Shown: in pieces, positions 51,374 through 64,000 of the stretch
How the letters are laid out: each line of letters starts with the position of its first letter
Position numbering within the stretch: the first letter of the stretch is position 1
Assembly: GCA_003255065.1 (NCBI GenBank)
Contig: QAOA01003946.1
Location: 1,674,120-1,738,119, forward strand
Direction: 5' to 3'
DNA length: 64,000 nucleotides
DNA from: Cercis canadensis
Lineage: Eukaryota; Streptophyta; Magnoliopsida; Fabales; Fabaceae
The notes under the pieces: model-generated
The model's database searches: none
What the model saw: only the letters and a program-made list of their open reading frames with translations
Told to the model about the DNA's origin: nothing
Translations under genes and position numbers: made by a program

Positions 51374-52628
51374 GGTGCGGGCCTTAATTATTACGCAACT
51401 TGGAAAGCGAGGTAGGTGTACCAGACAAAGAACGAAAGCATCTGAAAAAGTGTCCACAAATATGCAAAGGTAACATGACGAGTCCACCACATCAACATGC
51501 GTATCATACTTGCGTTGCTTCCAATTGGAAGTGTTGTAGTTTTCCTCATCAGATTATGATGTTAGTACCAATTTTCTAAAGTGTCCCTTTGAATTTTGGA
51601 TGGTAATGCCTCGTTTTTCAAACGTACCACTCCCCCAGTGACAGCATACCAGAAAGCCAAAAGCCTAAGCATAAGTCTAATCCCTAGATGATTAAAATAA
51701 ACAAGAGAAAAAGAAAAAAAAAATTTATAATTTTATAAATTTATCTTTTATTTCTAAAGTAAATATATTTAATATAAAATTTAATAATATTATCTAAATA
51801 GTATTTGAAAAAGAATTTTAAAAAATAAATAGAAATATAATAATAAACTAATTCTCTTTTCTCTCTAAATCCCCTAAATTGGGAGAATACAAAAGTGAAG
51901 GCAAAAAATGAATGTGAGGATTTGAGGTTACTCATTGATTTCCTTCTTCTTTTTAATTAAAACTTCTAAATAAGTTGATTGACATATTTACTCATTTATT
52001 TTCTTCTAATTTTAACTCCTAAACAAACCCTAAAACTAAAAAAAACAAAACGCAATACACTTTGTGTGTAGGCCAACATTCCATCACGAGCAATATTATC
52101 TGGAGCTCTTATGATGCTAGCCTCATATAAACCACAAGACACTGTTTGTGTAGTCCAACATTCCATCGAAAAGACTAAAACTTGATCTAATAATTACAAG
52201 TTCATTGACTTGAATATTATATTTTAGCAATAAAATTATATATCTATCACACTTTTTAACTTAATTACCTAAATATTATAATTTTTTAAAAATTTAAAAA
52301 AAAAATTTCAATCAAACATGTGGGGATCACAAGTGGCTATGTGATGTGTCTATACAAGATAGGTAATAGTCAATTGGCGTGTCTTTTCTTGTCACATTTT
52401 TCTTTATCTTTTTTTTTTTCTATTTTTATAGACAACTAAATAAATGACACATTATGGGACTACCGACGTGTTTGACATGAACACGTGGTCATTGGCGCGT
52501 CTAATAGTCTTTACATGTCAGTTATGTTTTTATTTTTATTTTTTTTAAAACTATAATTTTTAAATAATTAAATTAAAAAAATATATAATATTCACGTCAA
52601 AGAAACAATATTTACAAGGATAAAATCT
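51374..52628. other. Intergenic, very AT-rich
   Basis: Contains a pair of about 29-bp repeats, GTAGGCCAACATTCCATC near 52068 and GTAGTCCAACATTCCATC near 52150, plus long A/T runs. The part next to 52629 is the 3' flank of the upstream ABCG copy. No gene seen. Confidence 0.5.
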
Positions 52629-55600
52629 TCATCTCTTTTGGAAATTAAATGTCTTAATTGAAAAGGCAAAGATAAATCCAAAGAGTACTGCAAAGCCAAC
52701 AATAATGATTGCAACTATGCCTATGAAATCATGTCTATACCCAAAATAATTCCTAATAAACTCTTCCACAGTCTCTCCAGTCTCTAATTTGTCCTTTATA
52801 TCACCAAACTGTGAAGCTACCATTCCATTGATTGTCCAAGCGACAGGGCAAACCCAGAAGTACCATCTCCACCACACTGGCATCCTCTGTTACAGATGAA
52901 AATTTAGGCATTGTTAAGTTATGGTCTACTACATGGTCTGCATTGAAATTTAAAAATTTGCCAAATGAGACTTACAGTTCGAGGAACGACAAATCCTGAG
53001 AAAAGGTTCCATATTAGATAGAAGGAAAAGGAAACCATAGAAGCAATGTTGTGATCCGGCGTAATCGCCACAGCCATCATCCCGTAGAAGGTGAAGTATA
53101 AAAGGGTGAAGAACATAAAGAAGAGGTACCAAAAGAACTTGCTAAGCGTCCATTCAAATCCAATCATGGCATATACTATAACCCCGTATATCAGCGTCTG
53201 TATGAAAATGTGAGGGATCTCAATAGCCACCTGCAAAATTATAGATTTGTGAGCAAATATCCATCATCTTAAATTACTTACTACTAAATAGTTTTCATTT
53301 TCAAGTGTCCAAATATCCAGTATTCATACCTGTCCAAACGCATAAGGCAAAGCTGAGTACATCCCTGCTGCTTTTTCTCTATAAAATACTGTTCTCTCAA
53401 TGGCCACAATTGGTAGCACAGATCCGGCATTTTGTGCCCCAATGAAGAGCACTGCAGCGTACATGGACCCCATTGCATTAAAAATATCTTGTGATTTTTG
53501 CCTGCATTAGCACAAACACAAGATTAAGGTAATGAAAGCAAAGCATTGGTTGCAGTATTTCACACTGTAATTTTTTGATACCTTTTGGAGCCAAGATCCC
53601 AAAATATAGTCCCGAACATCAAAGCTATAACCGTTGTGAATAAAAGTCTCACTGCACTATATGGGGGATTTCGCCAATATGACAGATGCTGTTTCCAAAG
53701 GCAAGCCATGCATTGGGTTAAGAGAGACTCTGAATACTGTGTTCGGAAGTACAAGTCTTTAGAACCCGGTGGAGGTGTACTCAGTTCCCTGATCAAGGCC
53801 TTGTTTCTCCTGAATTAATGTTATTTTGCAATATTAATTAACCATAATAAGTACACGTTAATTAATCACTAGTATAAATACTAAATGTAAGTATAGGCAA
53901 TTCTGCATGGAATTCTCTTCCCACCTATAGAGATCGGAGTTCTTGTATATTTCAGTGAAGTTAACCCCAAGAGCTGATTCTTGCCCTTCTGAAGTAACCT
54001 CCAACATCCAAGTAGCAGGATTACAACCATTCTTAACTTTTGGCACTCCATTAATTCCCTATATAAAGCACAATTTACTTTGATCAATAAAATGACTGAT
54101 ATAATTCAGACAAATTATCTAGTACTAATTTATTGAGTGAAGTTTTATTGAGTGCTGACCTCCAAGTAACTGATCAGGTGAGAAGAATGGCGGCCTAAAG
54201 GCCCCACGTAAATTTCCTCACCTCCACGTTTTAAAAGAAGTAGCTATAATACAACATGGATGTTAAGTTAGTAATCAGAACTAATTTCCAGTTAGTTCAT
54301 AGCCTTATAAGGAAAAAGAAGGGTCTCTGATCTGACCTCATCAAAAGCATCGAATATATCAATGCTAGGTTGGTGGATAGTACAGACGACGGTTCGCCCT
54401 GTGTCCACAGTGTTCCTCACTGTTCTCATTACAATAGCAGCTGCTCTGGCATCAAGGCCAGAGGTGGGTTCATCCATGAATATAATAGATGGGTTGGCAA
54501 CAAGTTCAACCGCAATTGTGAGTCTCTTGCGCTGCTCTGTGGATAAACCATTTACTCCAGGCAACCCAACAAGTGCTTCTCTTAATGGAGTCAGCTCCAC
54601 CAGTTCCATTACTTCCTCAATGAACATCTACAATCAATCAATGGGAGCTGTAAGCACTGGCCTATACATTTTCCAACTTGTGAACTCTTTTAATAAACTG
54701 CAATCCAGATAAGATAACAATGTGAAAGAAAATATTAGAAACCAGAGATAATTTACCAGTGTAGTGGCAGAATCAACTTCGGGTGGTAACCGGAGCCATG
54801 CAGAGTAAACGAGTGACTCATAGACTGTGACATGTGGAGAGTGGATATCAGTCTGTTCACAGTACCCTGATATGCGAGCAAATGTTTCTTGCTTTTTTGG
54901 ATAACCAGATATGGTGATTGATCCCTCAATATAACCTGTTGTTTTCCTTCCAGACAACACGTCCATTAGAGTTGTTTTACCAGCTCCACTAACACCCATT
55001 AGAGCTGTAAGGACACCTGGCCTAAATGCTCCACTAATACCCTTCAAAAGTTCAAGCCTATCCTCAGGAATGCCTTGAGCCTTCATTTCCTGCAAGCATA
55101 ACAGAAAATTGGCACTTTTTTTATGCTAGACTTTAGAAAGTTGACATTTTTTTCAAGTTAATGACTTGGAATTCTATCCTTCAGTTCTGAGTGTTATTGG
55201 CTCTGGTACCTGGGGCATGTCCACAGCATATCTGATTTCATCAAAAGTGATAGAAAGGGGTGTAAAAGGAAGAACCATCCCACGCTTCCTGTTCTGATCA
55301 GCTTCGGTACTAATGCTGCCCACTCTTGCAGACAGCGTTCTGGATGACAAACTTCTTCGACTTTCGTTTCCTTTTTCTGCATTGTAATTATATTGATCAT
55401 CTTACACAGCATAAGCATATGAAATAAAAATAGCAATCACAAGTCTATGAACTTGTGACCTACCAGAAGGCCCTTCCAGTTTGGATGATGACAGTTCAAT
55501 GAACTGACCGTTTCTGCTGGCATTTTTCTCAGATAAGGTCTCTTCTGATATTACCGCCTGTGGTTTGCCAAATGCTGCAACAAATTGAGCCAATTATTAG

Positions 55601-58600
55601 AACATTGCATCAATTTCAACACCTGTGACCCACCAGAAGACCCTTTTCGTTTGGAAGGCACATGCATGTGGATAATACTTACGGTCAAGATACTTCAAGG
55701 CCAAAATGAAAAGGAAATTGAATAGTAACATGTATCCAATGCAAGCTCCAACTCCAATCCAATACCAGTAAGCTTCGGGGAAAAGCCCACGTGACTTCAA
55801 CACCTGTACTCCCAATGGTTCTGATGAATTAGGAGGAACCTAAAAATGCACAAGTATTCACATACTTATCAGCAGATGTTGATCACTATTTCCTTTTACA
55901 AATTTATATTCTTGTATATCTTTTGTTGATGGGAAATTGATTGAGACGCTTACATGAGCCCATCTTTTTCCAAGGAATTCATTCACAGCTATAGCATTCT
56001 GCGGATACATCATTGGTGAGACCCAGTAACCCCACAACCACCATTTCTTTATATTATCTGATGCAAAAGACCATAGTTGTGTCAGATTTTTAAGTCAAAA
56101 CACTTTGAAGCAAGCTATATCTAGCTTTGAGATTAAATTGCATTGACACTTCACCTCTTGATATGACAAATCCACCCAGGACCATAACTGCCAGTAAAGC
56201 GAATGAACCAAATGTGTTTGCGACAATCACATTCCTCCCAACTGCCCCCATAAATCGAAAAAGTCCAGATGCCATTTGATTGATACAAAGGAGCACAAGG
56301 AACTGTTTAAAGAACCTGCCATGATGAGCAACTATCAGCACAATGCAGGGACAATATATATCTTGAGCTCTATTCATACTATTTCTTTACTTTTTTTCTC
56401 ACCTTTCTATGTTTGGATCAAAGCCTATAACATAGTAGGTCATCACCACCCAGATAGCAACTTCTACTAAGGTGATAGGAATCTTAAGGATCCATGTAGG
56501 CAGAGAGTATGCCCAAGGAGGATAGAAGAGAAGGTCCCTTTGCTTATAGAAAACGGGGAGTTTCATGATGGTCATGGATAGCTCGGAGAATCCATTAAAC
56601 ATAATTACAATCACGATGAAGAACAAGGCACCCATGTAGATCCCACCATCTGCTACTGTATCCCGGTGCATGTTGGTTCGTAGAAACAATGTCATTGTTA
56701 TAATGGCCATTAGAATCAACTGGGAAAAAAAAGAAGGAAGTATTCAATCAATCAAGTTGAAATAACACTACTGAAGCTTTTGTTACCCAAGAGAAACTAT
56801 TGAGATGGAGAAGTACTTACTTGCCACATTTTGAAAATATAGACAAAGGAATTCCTCTTCATAAGTAAAAATTCTCTGGATACACAAGCTTTTAACAGTT
56901 CCTTCTTGTTGACACCATACTTGTTTTTGGTTAAAGCAGCAGGGTGGCCCTTGGACTTGTCAAATGGAGTAGCGAGTTCATCACCTAGCTTTTGACCAAT
57001 GTGAAATGACTGAAATGCATCACAAAATTCTTTTACAGTGACAAAGGTATAAGGCTCATCTTTATTTGCCCAGAACTGCTCTTGGTCCTTCCTTGATGTA
57101 ACCTATCACATACACAAATAGACATAGTTCAATCCAATATCTTTTAAGGATGAAACGAAGATGATATTGTTCAGTGAAACTTAGAATTACCTCTTGTAAG
57201 AAGTCTGCTACTCCTTTCCTCTCTGGACATTTGAAACCCATGCGTTCAAAGAACTCAAGCACATTTTCCCGTGGACCCTGATAGACAATTTGTCCATCTG
57301 AGAGGAGAATTATATCATCAAATAGCTCATAAGTTTCTGGTGCTGGCTGGAGAAGAGAGATAACTGCTGTTCCATTCAGAATGTGGATAGATTGTCTGAG
57401 AGAATTAACCATTTGGAATGTGGTAGAACTGTCTAAACCAGTTGATATTTCATCCATGAAAAGTGCTCTTGCTGGCCCAACTAGCATCTCACCTATATTT
57501 TATTCCCCACAAAATTCAAAAAGTCAACGTTGTAAAATGGTAGTCATTTGAGTTTATTACATATTATGCAAATAATGAATTTGTGTTTTACCAGTTGTGA
57601 CTCTCTTTTTTTGTCCGCCAGAAATACCTCGAATCATGTCATCCCCTACCAAGGTATCAGCACAAACTTCTAGTCCCAAAATCTGCAAAATGTGAAAAAC
57701 AGCAACAACTTAGTTTCTTTCCCTTTTTTATTTTTCTATCTCTAAAGAATCATCTTACAAACTTAATGAATTTTATTTTGTACCTTCATAATATAATCTG
57801 TAACCACATTGGTTTCTTGGCCTTCTAGTGCTGCCGCCTGAAAATTCAATGGGTTTAGATGCATCTCTGAACAATTGTTGGCGACTAAATTTGAAAAGGA
57901 TATGAACAGTTCTCCTACTAATTTTTTTTTTTTAATATTTTTTCCTCACCTTCATATAAATATCAAGATCAGGATCTGGCTTAATATTTGCTGCCTTCTC
58001 TCTTCTTGACAATTCTGCCAGCATCTCTGCAAGTGACCCAAATGGAAAACAGTTTCAATCACAGTTTAAACGTAATCCTTCAGGGTTCAGAAAACAAGGC
58101 TGATTATGACACTTCACAGTTGACAGGGCTCAAGTCTCAACTGACCATAACGGGTTCCGATCCCTTGACACCTTGCTGAAAAAGCCAATGTTTCTCTTAC
58201 TGTCATTTCTCCTATGTGGAGGTCATGTTGACTTATGTAAGCTGATGTTCTCTGAGGTACAAACTCCTCCATCTCATGCCCATTATATGTAACTCGCCCA
58301 GAAAACTGTGAGTTATCACCATAATAGAATTGAATCAAAAGGGTTTCTCGAACAGATATTAAGGTGGCGTAAAATTTAAGATTTCCCCTAGTACAAGCTA
58401 AAACAAAACCCAGTTCTAAATTCCTTACTTGAAGGTCTTTACCAAGTCTTCCAGCCAGTGCCAACAGTAATGTAGTCTTTCCTGAGCTCGGTGGCCCTAA
58501 GAGCAATGTCATTCTGCAGAAACCAGAACAAGATGTTGAGAAATTATTACGTTTTTTCAAAGAATCTTTTATGGAAATTTGACATAGTTGCTGCCCTCTT

Positions 58601-59380
58601 ACCTTCTAGGCTTGATGTTTCCACTAACATCATGAAGAATTGTGAATGGCTTCTTTCTACTCGGAAGAAGGTGAAGAAAGTTCAAGAACCCCTTCACAAA
58701 GAAAATGTGTACATGGTAACTGGTAAATATCCTGTGTTTTATAAATAACTGTTAAATATTGGGAAAACATCAAAAGCTAATGATCATATGATTACCTCTA
58801 ACATATTAATGCAGAAGTTGAAAATTGTGGGCAATGCTCTACTTCCTACATGAGCTTCAGCTTCAACATTTAAATGCTCAAAACGGACTTCAATTGTAGG
58901 AATGTCAAGTCCAACTCTGTGCTTTGAAAGTAAGAACCATACAAAACAACACAAGTCTATTGTCAATTTCTTCATACATGTGATAGTCATCAGAATCTAA
59001 AAGACCCATTTCGTCTAAGCAAAAAGAAAGAAAACATAGTTATGATTTCTTCAAGGTTACCTATCAATGCGGTCTCTGAACTTCAACAAGAACTTCTCAT
59101 TATCTTCCTCTGCAATCTTGACAAGCCTCTCCACCAGATTCTTTCTCTGTAGCGGCCCAAGTTTATTTATATCAATCTCTCTAGGTTCCCCTTCTGCTTC
59201 AGTGAGTATACCCCTTGTCATACGTAGATACGTGGGGAGCTTCTCAATTGCAGCCCACTTAAGCTCTTCTTCATCATCATCTCTCCTTGAAGACCCAGAA
59301 AACACATCCACGGCACTACTTCTCCAGATGCTAGAGCTGCCTATGCGAGCACTAGCTACTCTTAATTCACCACTTTCCAT
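52629..59380 (-). CDS. Full-size ABCG (PDR-type) transporter, upstream tandem copy
   Basis: Tandem paralogue of the gene at 43083-50174, same strand, about 2.5 kb apart. Exons: 59061-59380, 58796-58916, 58603-58691, 58429-58513, 58146-58305, 57950-58026, 57784-57837, 57592-57682, 57191-57492, 56821-57102, 56403-56719, 56155-56315, 55954-56057, 55683-55839, 55464-55574, 55210-55376, 54757-55089, 54337-54627, 54160-54243, 53925-54058, 53582-53809, 53330-53501, 52976-53230, 52629-52886. Total 1450 aa. Only exons 1 and 16 differ in length from the sister gene. Walker A motifs lie at about 183-191 and 898-906. Signatures are GISGGQKKR and LSTEQRKR, with Walker B ALFMDE and [10 protein letters not shown]. 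All introns are GT-AG as far as checked. It resembles the PDR1/ABCG40 group; the substrate is unknown. It appears intact. Confidence 0.92.
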
Positions 59381-61204
59381 TGTTTAATGCTACCTGTTTC
59401 AATAATCAATCAAAACCGAGCAAGTTATGTTTGAGTTTTCACGCAAAGAAACTCAAAGTTTGAGATTGGCCTCTTCCTCACACTGGCTTGTTCAAGAATG
59501 AATGAGTTTTAACACAGATGGAAATGTCTCTTGCTGTTCAGCTGTGGCAGAGAGGATTAAGAGACTTCATATAACGAGGTGCGTATTTATATTGCTCCAA
59601 ACATTCAAAAGTCAACTTACATGCAATTTTCTTTGTTAGTTGAATGCATTTTTATTCAAGCGACCTATAAAATAGCCTGGATTGGAATATGGTAATATAC
59701 AAATGAACATGTCCCTCAAAATCATTAGACAATATCAAATTCAAGAAATGAACGGGACCCTAGTCATGAACATTGTTAGTTATTCAAAATATTCTTACAT
59801 ATTTGAAAGTGTACTATATGATAATATTATACACGTTATCTTATTGATTAAAAGATAATAGATTTTATGAAGATGATTGGTTATGGTAAATGTAAAGCAA
59901 AGTATAGTATATGTTATGAACTCCATTTTGGCATCGATCTCTCGGTAAATGGAACGCCGCCCCCAATCTTGAGGGCAACTAGCTAGCTGGGCAAACAAAA
60001 GATTCTCTACCTCCACTTCGTGTTGCTGTCTGCATTTTACTCCAAACAATAATTATTATTCAGTGTTTTGTAGATTACTAGAACTTGTATCTTCACTATC
60101 AATTCCCTAAAAAAATACATTTATAGTGTCAGTGTATGAAAAATAAACTGAGCCAAACATGACAAAGTCACTAAAAATAAGCAACATAAAACGGAAAGAC
60201 GAAAAAAGAAAAAAAAAAACTCTGCTTTTAAATCTTGACAGCCACTAAGGAAACAAGGAAATGCAATGTTTATTTTTGCTAGGTACTATTTAGTCTTAGG
60301 ACAGATATCAGAAAAAACAAAAAAAAAATCAGATTGGAAGCTGTGCAGTCGAACTTTAGCTGGAAACAAGTTAAGGTAAACGGAATGGACGGTGTGGATT
60401 AACCCATCAAGCCGTACCAAATCTTCCCAAGATATTTGCTTCCCATTCAATGTATCTTTCTTGACTCACCTTGATATCCGATATACTCTGTTTTTCTTTT
60501 TCTTTCTTTTTTACAATGAAAATCCGATATTCTTCTGTATTATATATATGCGGCAGATTAATTCAGATATAATTCCGATGTGCGTCATTCTTTTTATTTT
60601 TTTTGGAACTGTTTCTGCTGTGCGTCATTACTTACTTCATTTCTCATTTAAGTCATTATTTTACGATAAAAAGCTATAATATTAAAGGTACCTATACGTT
60701 TGCTGAAATTATTAATTTTTTAAATTATAATAATTTTGAAATGAGAGTTGGTGTTGGTGATTATAGGGTCTGACCCGAACCGGTGAGATGAGTTGTGTGG
60801 ATATAGGATCAAATCTCTCATGTGTACCCGAATCCCCGTGGATCCGGATGAGATATGTCGGTCCATGGTCAAACACTATTATATTTTTGTATCTATAATT
60901 TAATATTTCATTTACATAAATTGATAACTTATATAAGTAACAAACACAGTACATGCATCTAAGTGGGTTGTTAAGGTTTTGCTTGACCCAAAATATGAAA
61001 ATGATGTGTGTCACTGTCACACACTTACAAACCACCTCCTGTTTGATATGCTCAACTTATTCGTTTGTTATTGGCAGCAATCGAACTTAAATGGAATCTT
61101 CAAATTCAAACTTGACACAGAAGTAAAATACTTAAATAATTTTTTTAAAAAAAATAAATAAAAGGGTCTGGAAGATATATAATTAAGTTAAACGCGTGCT
61201 GCTT
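59381..61204. other. ABCG upstream region and intergenic DNA
   Basis: Promoter and 5' UTR of the upstream ABCG copy at 59381-59600, then AT-rich DNA with homopolymer runs. A GC-richer stretch at 60755-60860 has short open frames but no recognisable product. Confidence 0.5.
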
Positions 61205-61491
61205 TAATGATTTGACTAAAAATAAATTAAGTAAACTTACATTTGTGTCTTTTAAAGATTCAAAATTTAACAAAACAGTTATTGAAAGAATACTAACTAC
61301 AAAATAATTATAAAAAAAATTGATATATATAATAAAATAATCAATAAAAAATTTAAAATTTAACAAATATTAGATTAATTTGTTATATATATCAATTCTT
61401 TTAATGACTATTTTGTAATTAGTATTTTTTCGTTAAATCTTGAATCTTTAAAGGATGCAAATGTAAATTTACTCAAACAAATTTGTCATTA
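61205..61491. mobile_element. Hairpin (foldback) MITE
   Basis: The left arm has TAATGA then AGTAAACTTACATTTG and CTTTTAAAGATTCAAAATTT. The right arm, reverse complemented, has TAATGA then AGTAAATTTACATTTG and CCTTTAAAGATTCAAGATTT. The arms remain alignable to TTGATATATATA near the centre, about 120 bp each. No coding capacity and no clear target-site duplication identified. Confidence 0.65.
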
Positions 61492-62262
61492 GCCGGACAA
61501 ATGTACACTTTTGTTATTTGGTACATGGACAAAAATGAAGCTTTAGTTTATTTCCAATTTGCTACCTAGGTGACTAATAATCATAGTATCATATGAATAT
61601 TTCATTTTTTTAGTATATGCTTCTGACTAATAATAGTATCAATGTGAAGCTGCTAGTTTTAAGGCCGGCGATATGACGAAGTTGGAGAAAGAGAATCCAG
61701 TTCCTTAAGTTATGAAGTTATAAACCCATTTGGTGTTATGAATATAAGAATACGCCATTGACGTAAGTGAAGCTTATAATATAGGAATATGTGATGTTTG
61801 CAGTTGTAAACAATTGGGTTTTGATTTGTTTTGTTCTGCATTCTCAAGAAGTGGTCCCCAAAATAGGGTGCGTCACCCGGAAAATGATCCCTACCATCTT
61901 CTAGTAAACAGAGTTTGATGTTTTATGAGAAAATGATACCTAAGTACTTAATTAGGTTTGAAAAATGTTATGTTTTCCTTGTTTTAGAATTTTAGCATAT
62001 TCCATGAATAGTGCTGATTCTTTAGAAAGCAACTAATAAGGATCAACGGCTTCTGTTAATTAGTCCTATTCATATAACTATTTAACCAATCATGCGCTGG
62101 TGGGGTCAGATAGTTAGCAGAAGACAGGAAAAATACATATGAATTAAGATGATCCCATAATTAATACCGTGAACTCAAAACATTAATTGAATGACTTTTG
62201 TAGTTAATCTTGTCTAGTTGGCTTGTTTCCATGATTTATGCTTTTGTCAACAGCTATTAGCT
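61492..62262. other. Intergenic, nothing recognised
   Basis: AT-rich spacer between the MITE and the tRNA gene. No open frame of interest. A CAA motif just before the tRNA (GTCAACAGC) fits plant tRNA upstream sequence. Confidence 0.5.
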
Positions 62263-62334
62263 GCGTCAGTAGTCCAACGGTCAGGATAATTGCCTTCCAA
62301 GCAATAGATCCGGGTTCGACTCCCGGCTGACGCA
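62263..62334 (+). tRNA. tRNA-Gly (UCC)
   Basis: 72 nt fold into a clover leaf. The acceptor stem GCGTCAG pairs with CTGACGC, and A is the discriminator. The anticodon stem ATTGC/GCAAT encloses loop CTTCCAA, so the anticodon is TCC (Gly). The T arm is CCGGG-TTCGACT-CCCGG. The B-box GGTTCGACTCC is perfect. No intron and no encoded CCA. A T-run follows at about 62342 and can terminate Pol III. Confidence 0.96.
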
Positions 62335-62759
62335 TGTTTCATTTTTAAAAAATGTTCCGAACTTCATTCTTTTACCGTTGGTATGTTATATCTGTGGACT
62401 GTGGTTTAGTAGAAAATTTGAATACCCTTAAACCTGCCCTTTTTGTCCTTTTCATTCATTCAAGATCAAACAACTAGTGTTGAGTACTTGTTGTCCTCCG
62501 TATACGGACATGGTCAACAACTCGGAAACTTCATTTAAAGATCGGATTCAAAATCAAAACACAATCAACTTGGGAAATCGGAAATATGAATGATGATACT
62601 AAATTATAAGATCCTATCTCACTTCTCACTGCACAATCATTTATAAAATATATTGGCGACCTCTTTTCCTGCTTTCATGGGATGCGATTTCTTTTATATG
62701 ATTATGATTATTATATCAGATATTCATATTCATATCTACACTTCACAGCACCAATTCTC
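62335..62759. other. Spacer between tRNA-Gly and the CER2-like gene
   Basis: Contains the 3' UTR of the minus-strand BAHD gene. Nothing else recognised. Confidence 0.5.
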
Positions 62760-64000
62760 TCATTCATCTAATTTCATCAAAATAGTGGGAGAGAAGTGTA
62801 AAAGAAGATCATCTTCACAAAGCTTAGCTGCCTCATCCTTTGGAAGCGTTACCATAGCCACTCTTCCCAAAAGACCCTCCATCGGTTTCGATGGGAATAT
62901 CAGTACCTGCCCTTCCCCCAATACGGGCTCTATGTAATAAGAAACACGAATGGGGTTAAACCATTTCTCGAACACGGCTAAATACGGGTCCACTCTCTCT
63001 AAACTAGCACAGATCAAATCATGACCGTTCATCATTGTAGGACAATTTATATCATTGTTTTCAAACCACTCAATTAGATCCATTATTCCCTCACTCTCCA
63101 TTTTCTCCACCACTTCTCTTATGGCCGTAGCAGCTTGCGCCAATTTATTATCTCCAAAATCCCCTGCAATTTCCTGCACCTTATTATAAACCATGCAATT
63201 TCCAAAGAATCCGTTATCCAAGTTCAAGGCTTTCCGCGCATCCAAACATATAGAAAGGCCCACAAGCCCTTCGTTCAGCCCCTTGAACTTGATCTTACTC
63301 AGGCAGACCCAAAATAGCCCAGCTAAGGCCTCAAAGGGTGATGGGCTAGGTGCACCAGTGGCTTGGGCCATGGCCATACAGGCCGTAACCATTTGGTCTG
63401 AGAAGGCCATGGTGATGGTTGTGTATCTTGTTTCCGTGGCAGATATGGGTTTCTGAATAGAAGAGTTGTAATGGTTGATTAACTCAGTAAATGGCTGCTG
63501 GTTGGGCTTTTGGTTTCTGGGCCCGTGTGCAGACAATGGTTGGAATAAAGGAGGATAAGTCATTTTGAGGCCCAAGGAAATATCAGCCCAGGCCTTAATG
63601 AACCTTGTTGCGCAAGCGGAATCTGCCAGCAGATGTGTGCAGCTTAGGCCAATTGCTAATCCTCCTCTTTCAAATTCAGTTAGCTGCAATTAACATCATA
63701 GTGATTCAGTTTGAAAATCTAAAAGACTAAATACAATTTTTGTGTGTAGGAGAATACTATTATTGAAATATACAATAATTTTTCATAGTTATCAATCCTA
63801 CCCTTTTATTTAATTCTCACCTGGACATAGAAAGTGGACCAAAAATATGGCTTGTAATACATGTCCTCCCAATAAACAAGCTGGAGTTCCTTTTCCCTGT
63901 TCACATTTTTTAGCCAGTGGTGGAGACTCCCTTTAGCTTTCGCCTCTATCACCCTGACACCGGCATCGTTGCACTTGATCTTCCAATGCCCTTTGTCATC
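62760..64000 (-). CDS. CER2-like BAHD protein (5' end beyond window)
   Basis: BAHD-fold protein of the ECERIFERUM2/CER26/GLOSSY2 group. These act at the ER with KCS enzymes in elongation of very-long-chain fatty acids for cuticular wax. Exons in the window: 63821-64000 (partial) and 62760-63683, joined phase 0 to 367 residues. About 55-60 N-terminal residues lie outside. The first exon reads VIEAKAKGSLHHWLKNV and YYKPYFWSTFYVQ, and the second starts LTEFERGGLAIGLSCTHLLA with D next. The HXXXD motif is therefore kept as HLLAD. The usual BAHD DFGWG motif is absent; at that place the protein has VLGEGQVLIFPSKPMEGLLG, as expected for CER2-like proteins, which do not need acyltransferase activity. 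It ends SPTILMKLDE. Truncated only by the window edge; no lesions seen. Confidence 0.88.

Noticed and set aside
1-64000. CRISPR arrays, bacterial operons, rRNA genes, retrovirus-like pol genes
   Set aside because: None seen; spaced palindromic repeats are absent and no reverse transcriptase or integrase motifs were recognised.

Overview
The window is nuclear DNA of a flowering plant, most likely a eudicot. The genes have many short introns with GT-AG borders and AT-rich intergenic DNA. The recognisable proteins are plant families: LEUNIG, YUCCA, PDR-type ABCG transporters, clade PP2C and a CER2-like BAHD protein. I cannot name the genus from the sequence alone.

Layout. 0-11.4 kb is a gene graveyard. 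It holds minus-strand fragments of an AIPP2/PHD-type protein, an unrecognised gene, a GH35 beta-galactosidase and, inside a 1.24 kb hAT-like element, the first-exon region of an MFS transporter. 11.5-19.9 kb (minus) is a complete LEUNIG co-repressor gene: 18 coding exons, 915 aa, with a long polyglutamine domain. 20-26 kb has no gene that I can support. 26.0-28.2 kb (minus) is an intact YUC4-like auxin-biosynthesis monooxygenase (4 exons, 409 aa). 28.2-36.1 kb is intergenic and carries a SINE with target-site duplications and a hairpin MITE. 36.1-36.8 kb (minus) is a two-exon gene for a 153-aa plant-specific protein. 38.6-42.2 kb (plus) is an intact PP2C phosphatase gene (4 exons, 378 aa) with upstream ORFs and a small poly-C assembly gap in intron 1. 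43.1-59.4 kb (minus) is a tandem pair of full-size ABCG/PDR transporters (24 exons each, 1451 and 1450 aa). A 911-bp inverted-repeat element lies between them, in the promoter of the downstream copy. A tRNA-Gly(UCC) gene is at 62.26 kb. The window ends inside a CER2-like BAHD gene (minus).

How the genes relate. This is not an operon-like region and the neighbours do not form one pathway. The only clear local relationship is the ABCG tandem duplication, where 22 of 24 coding exons have identical lengths. LEUNIG (floral and meristem repression) and YUC4 (local auxin synthesis) are both developmental genes, but their proximity looks coincidental. PP2C and the first ABCG gene converge on an 0.9 kb spacer.

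Exon borders were placed by eye from splice consensus, phase and family conservation. In every complete gene the summed exon lengths are a multiple of three with no internal stop. No obviously new biological system was found. The most unusual structures are the hAT-like element carrying a host exon and the four-unit palindrome-bearing element upstream of the ABCG gene.
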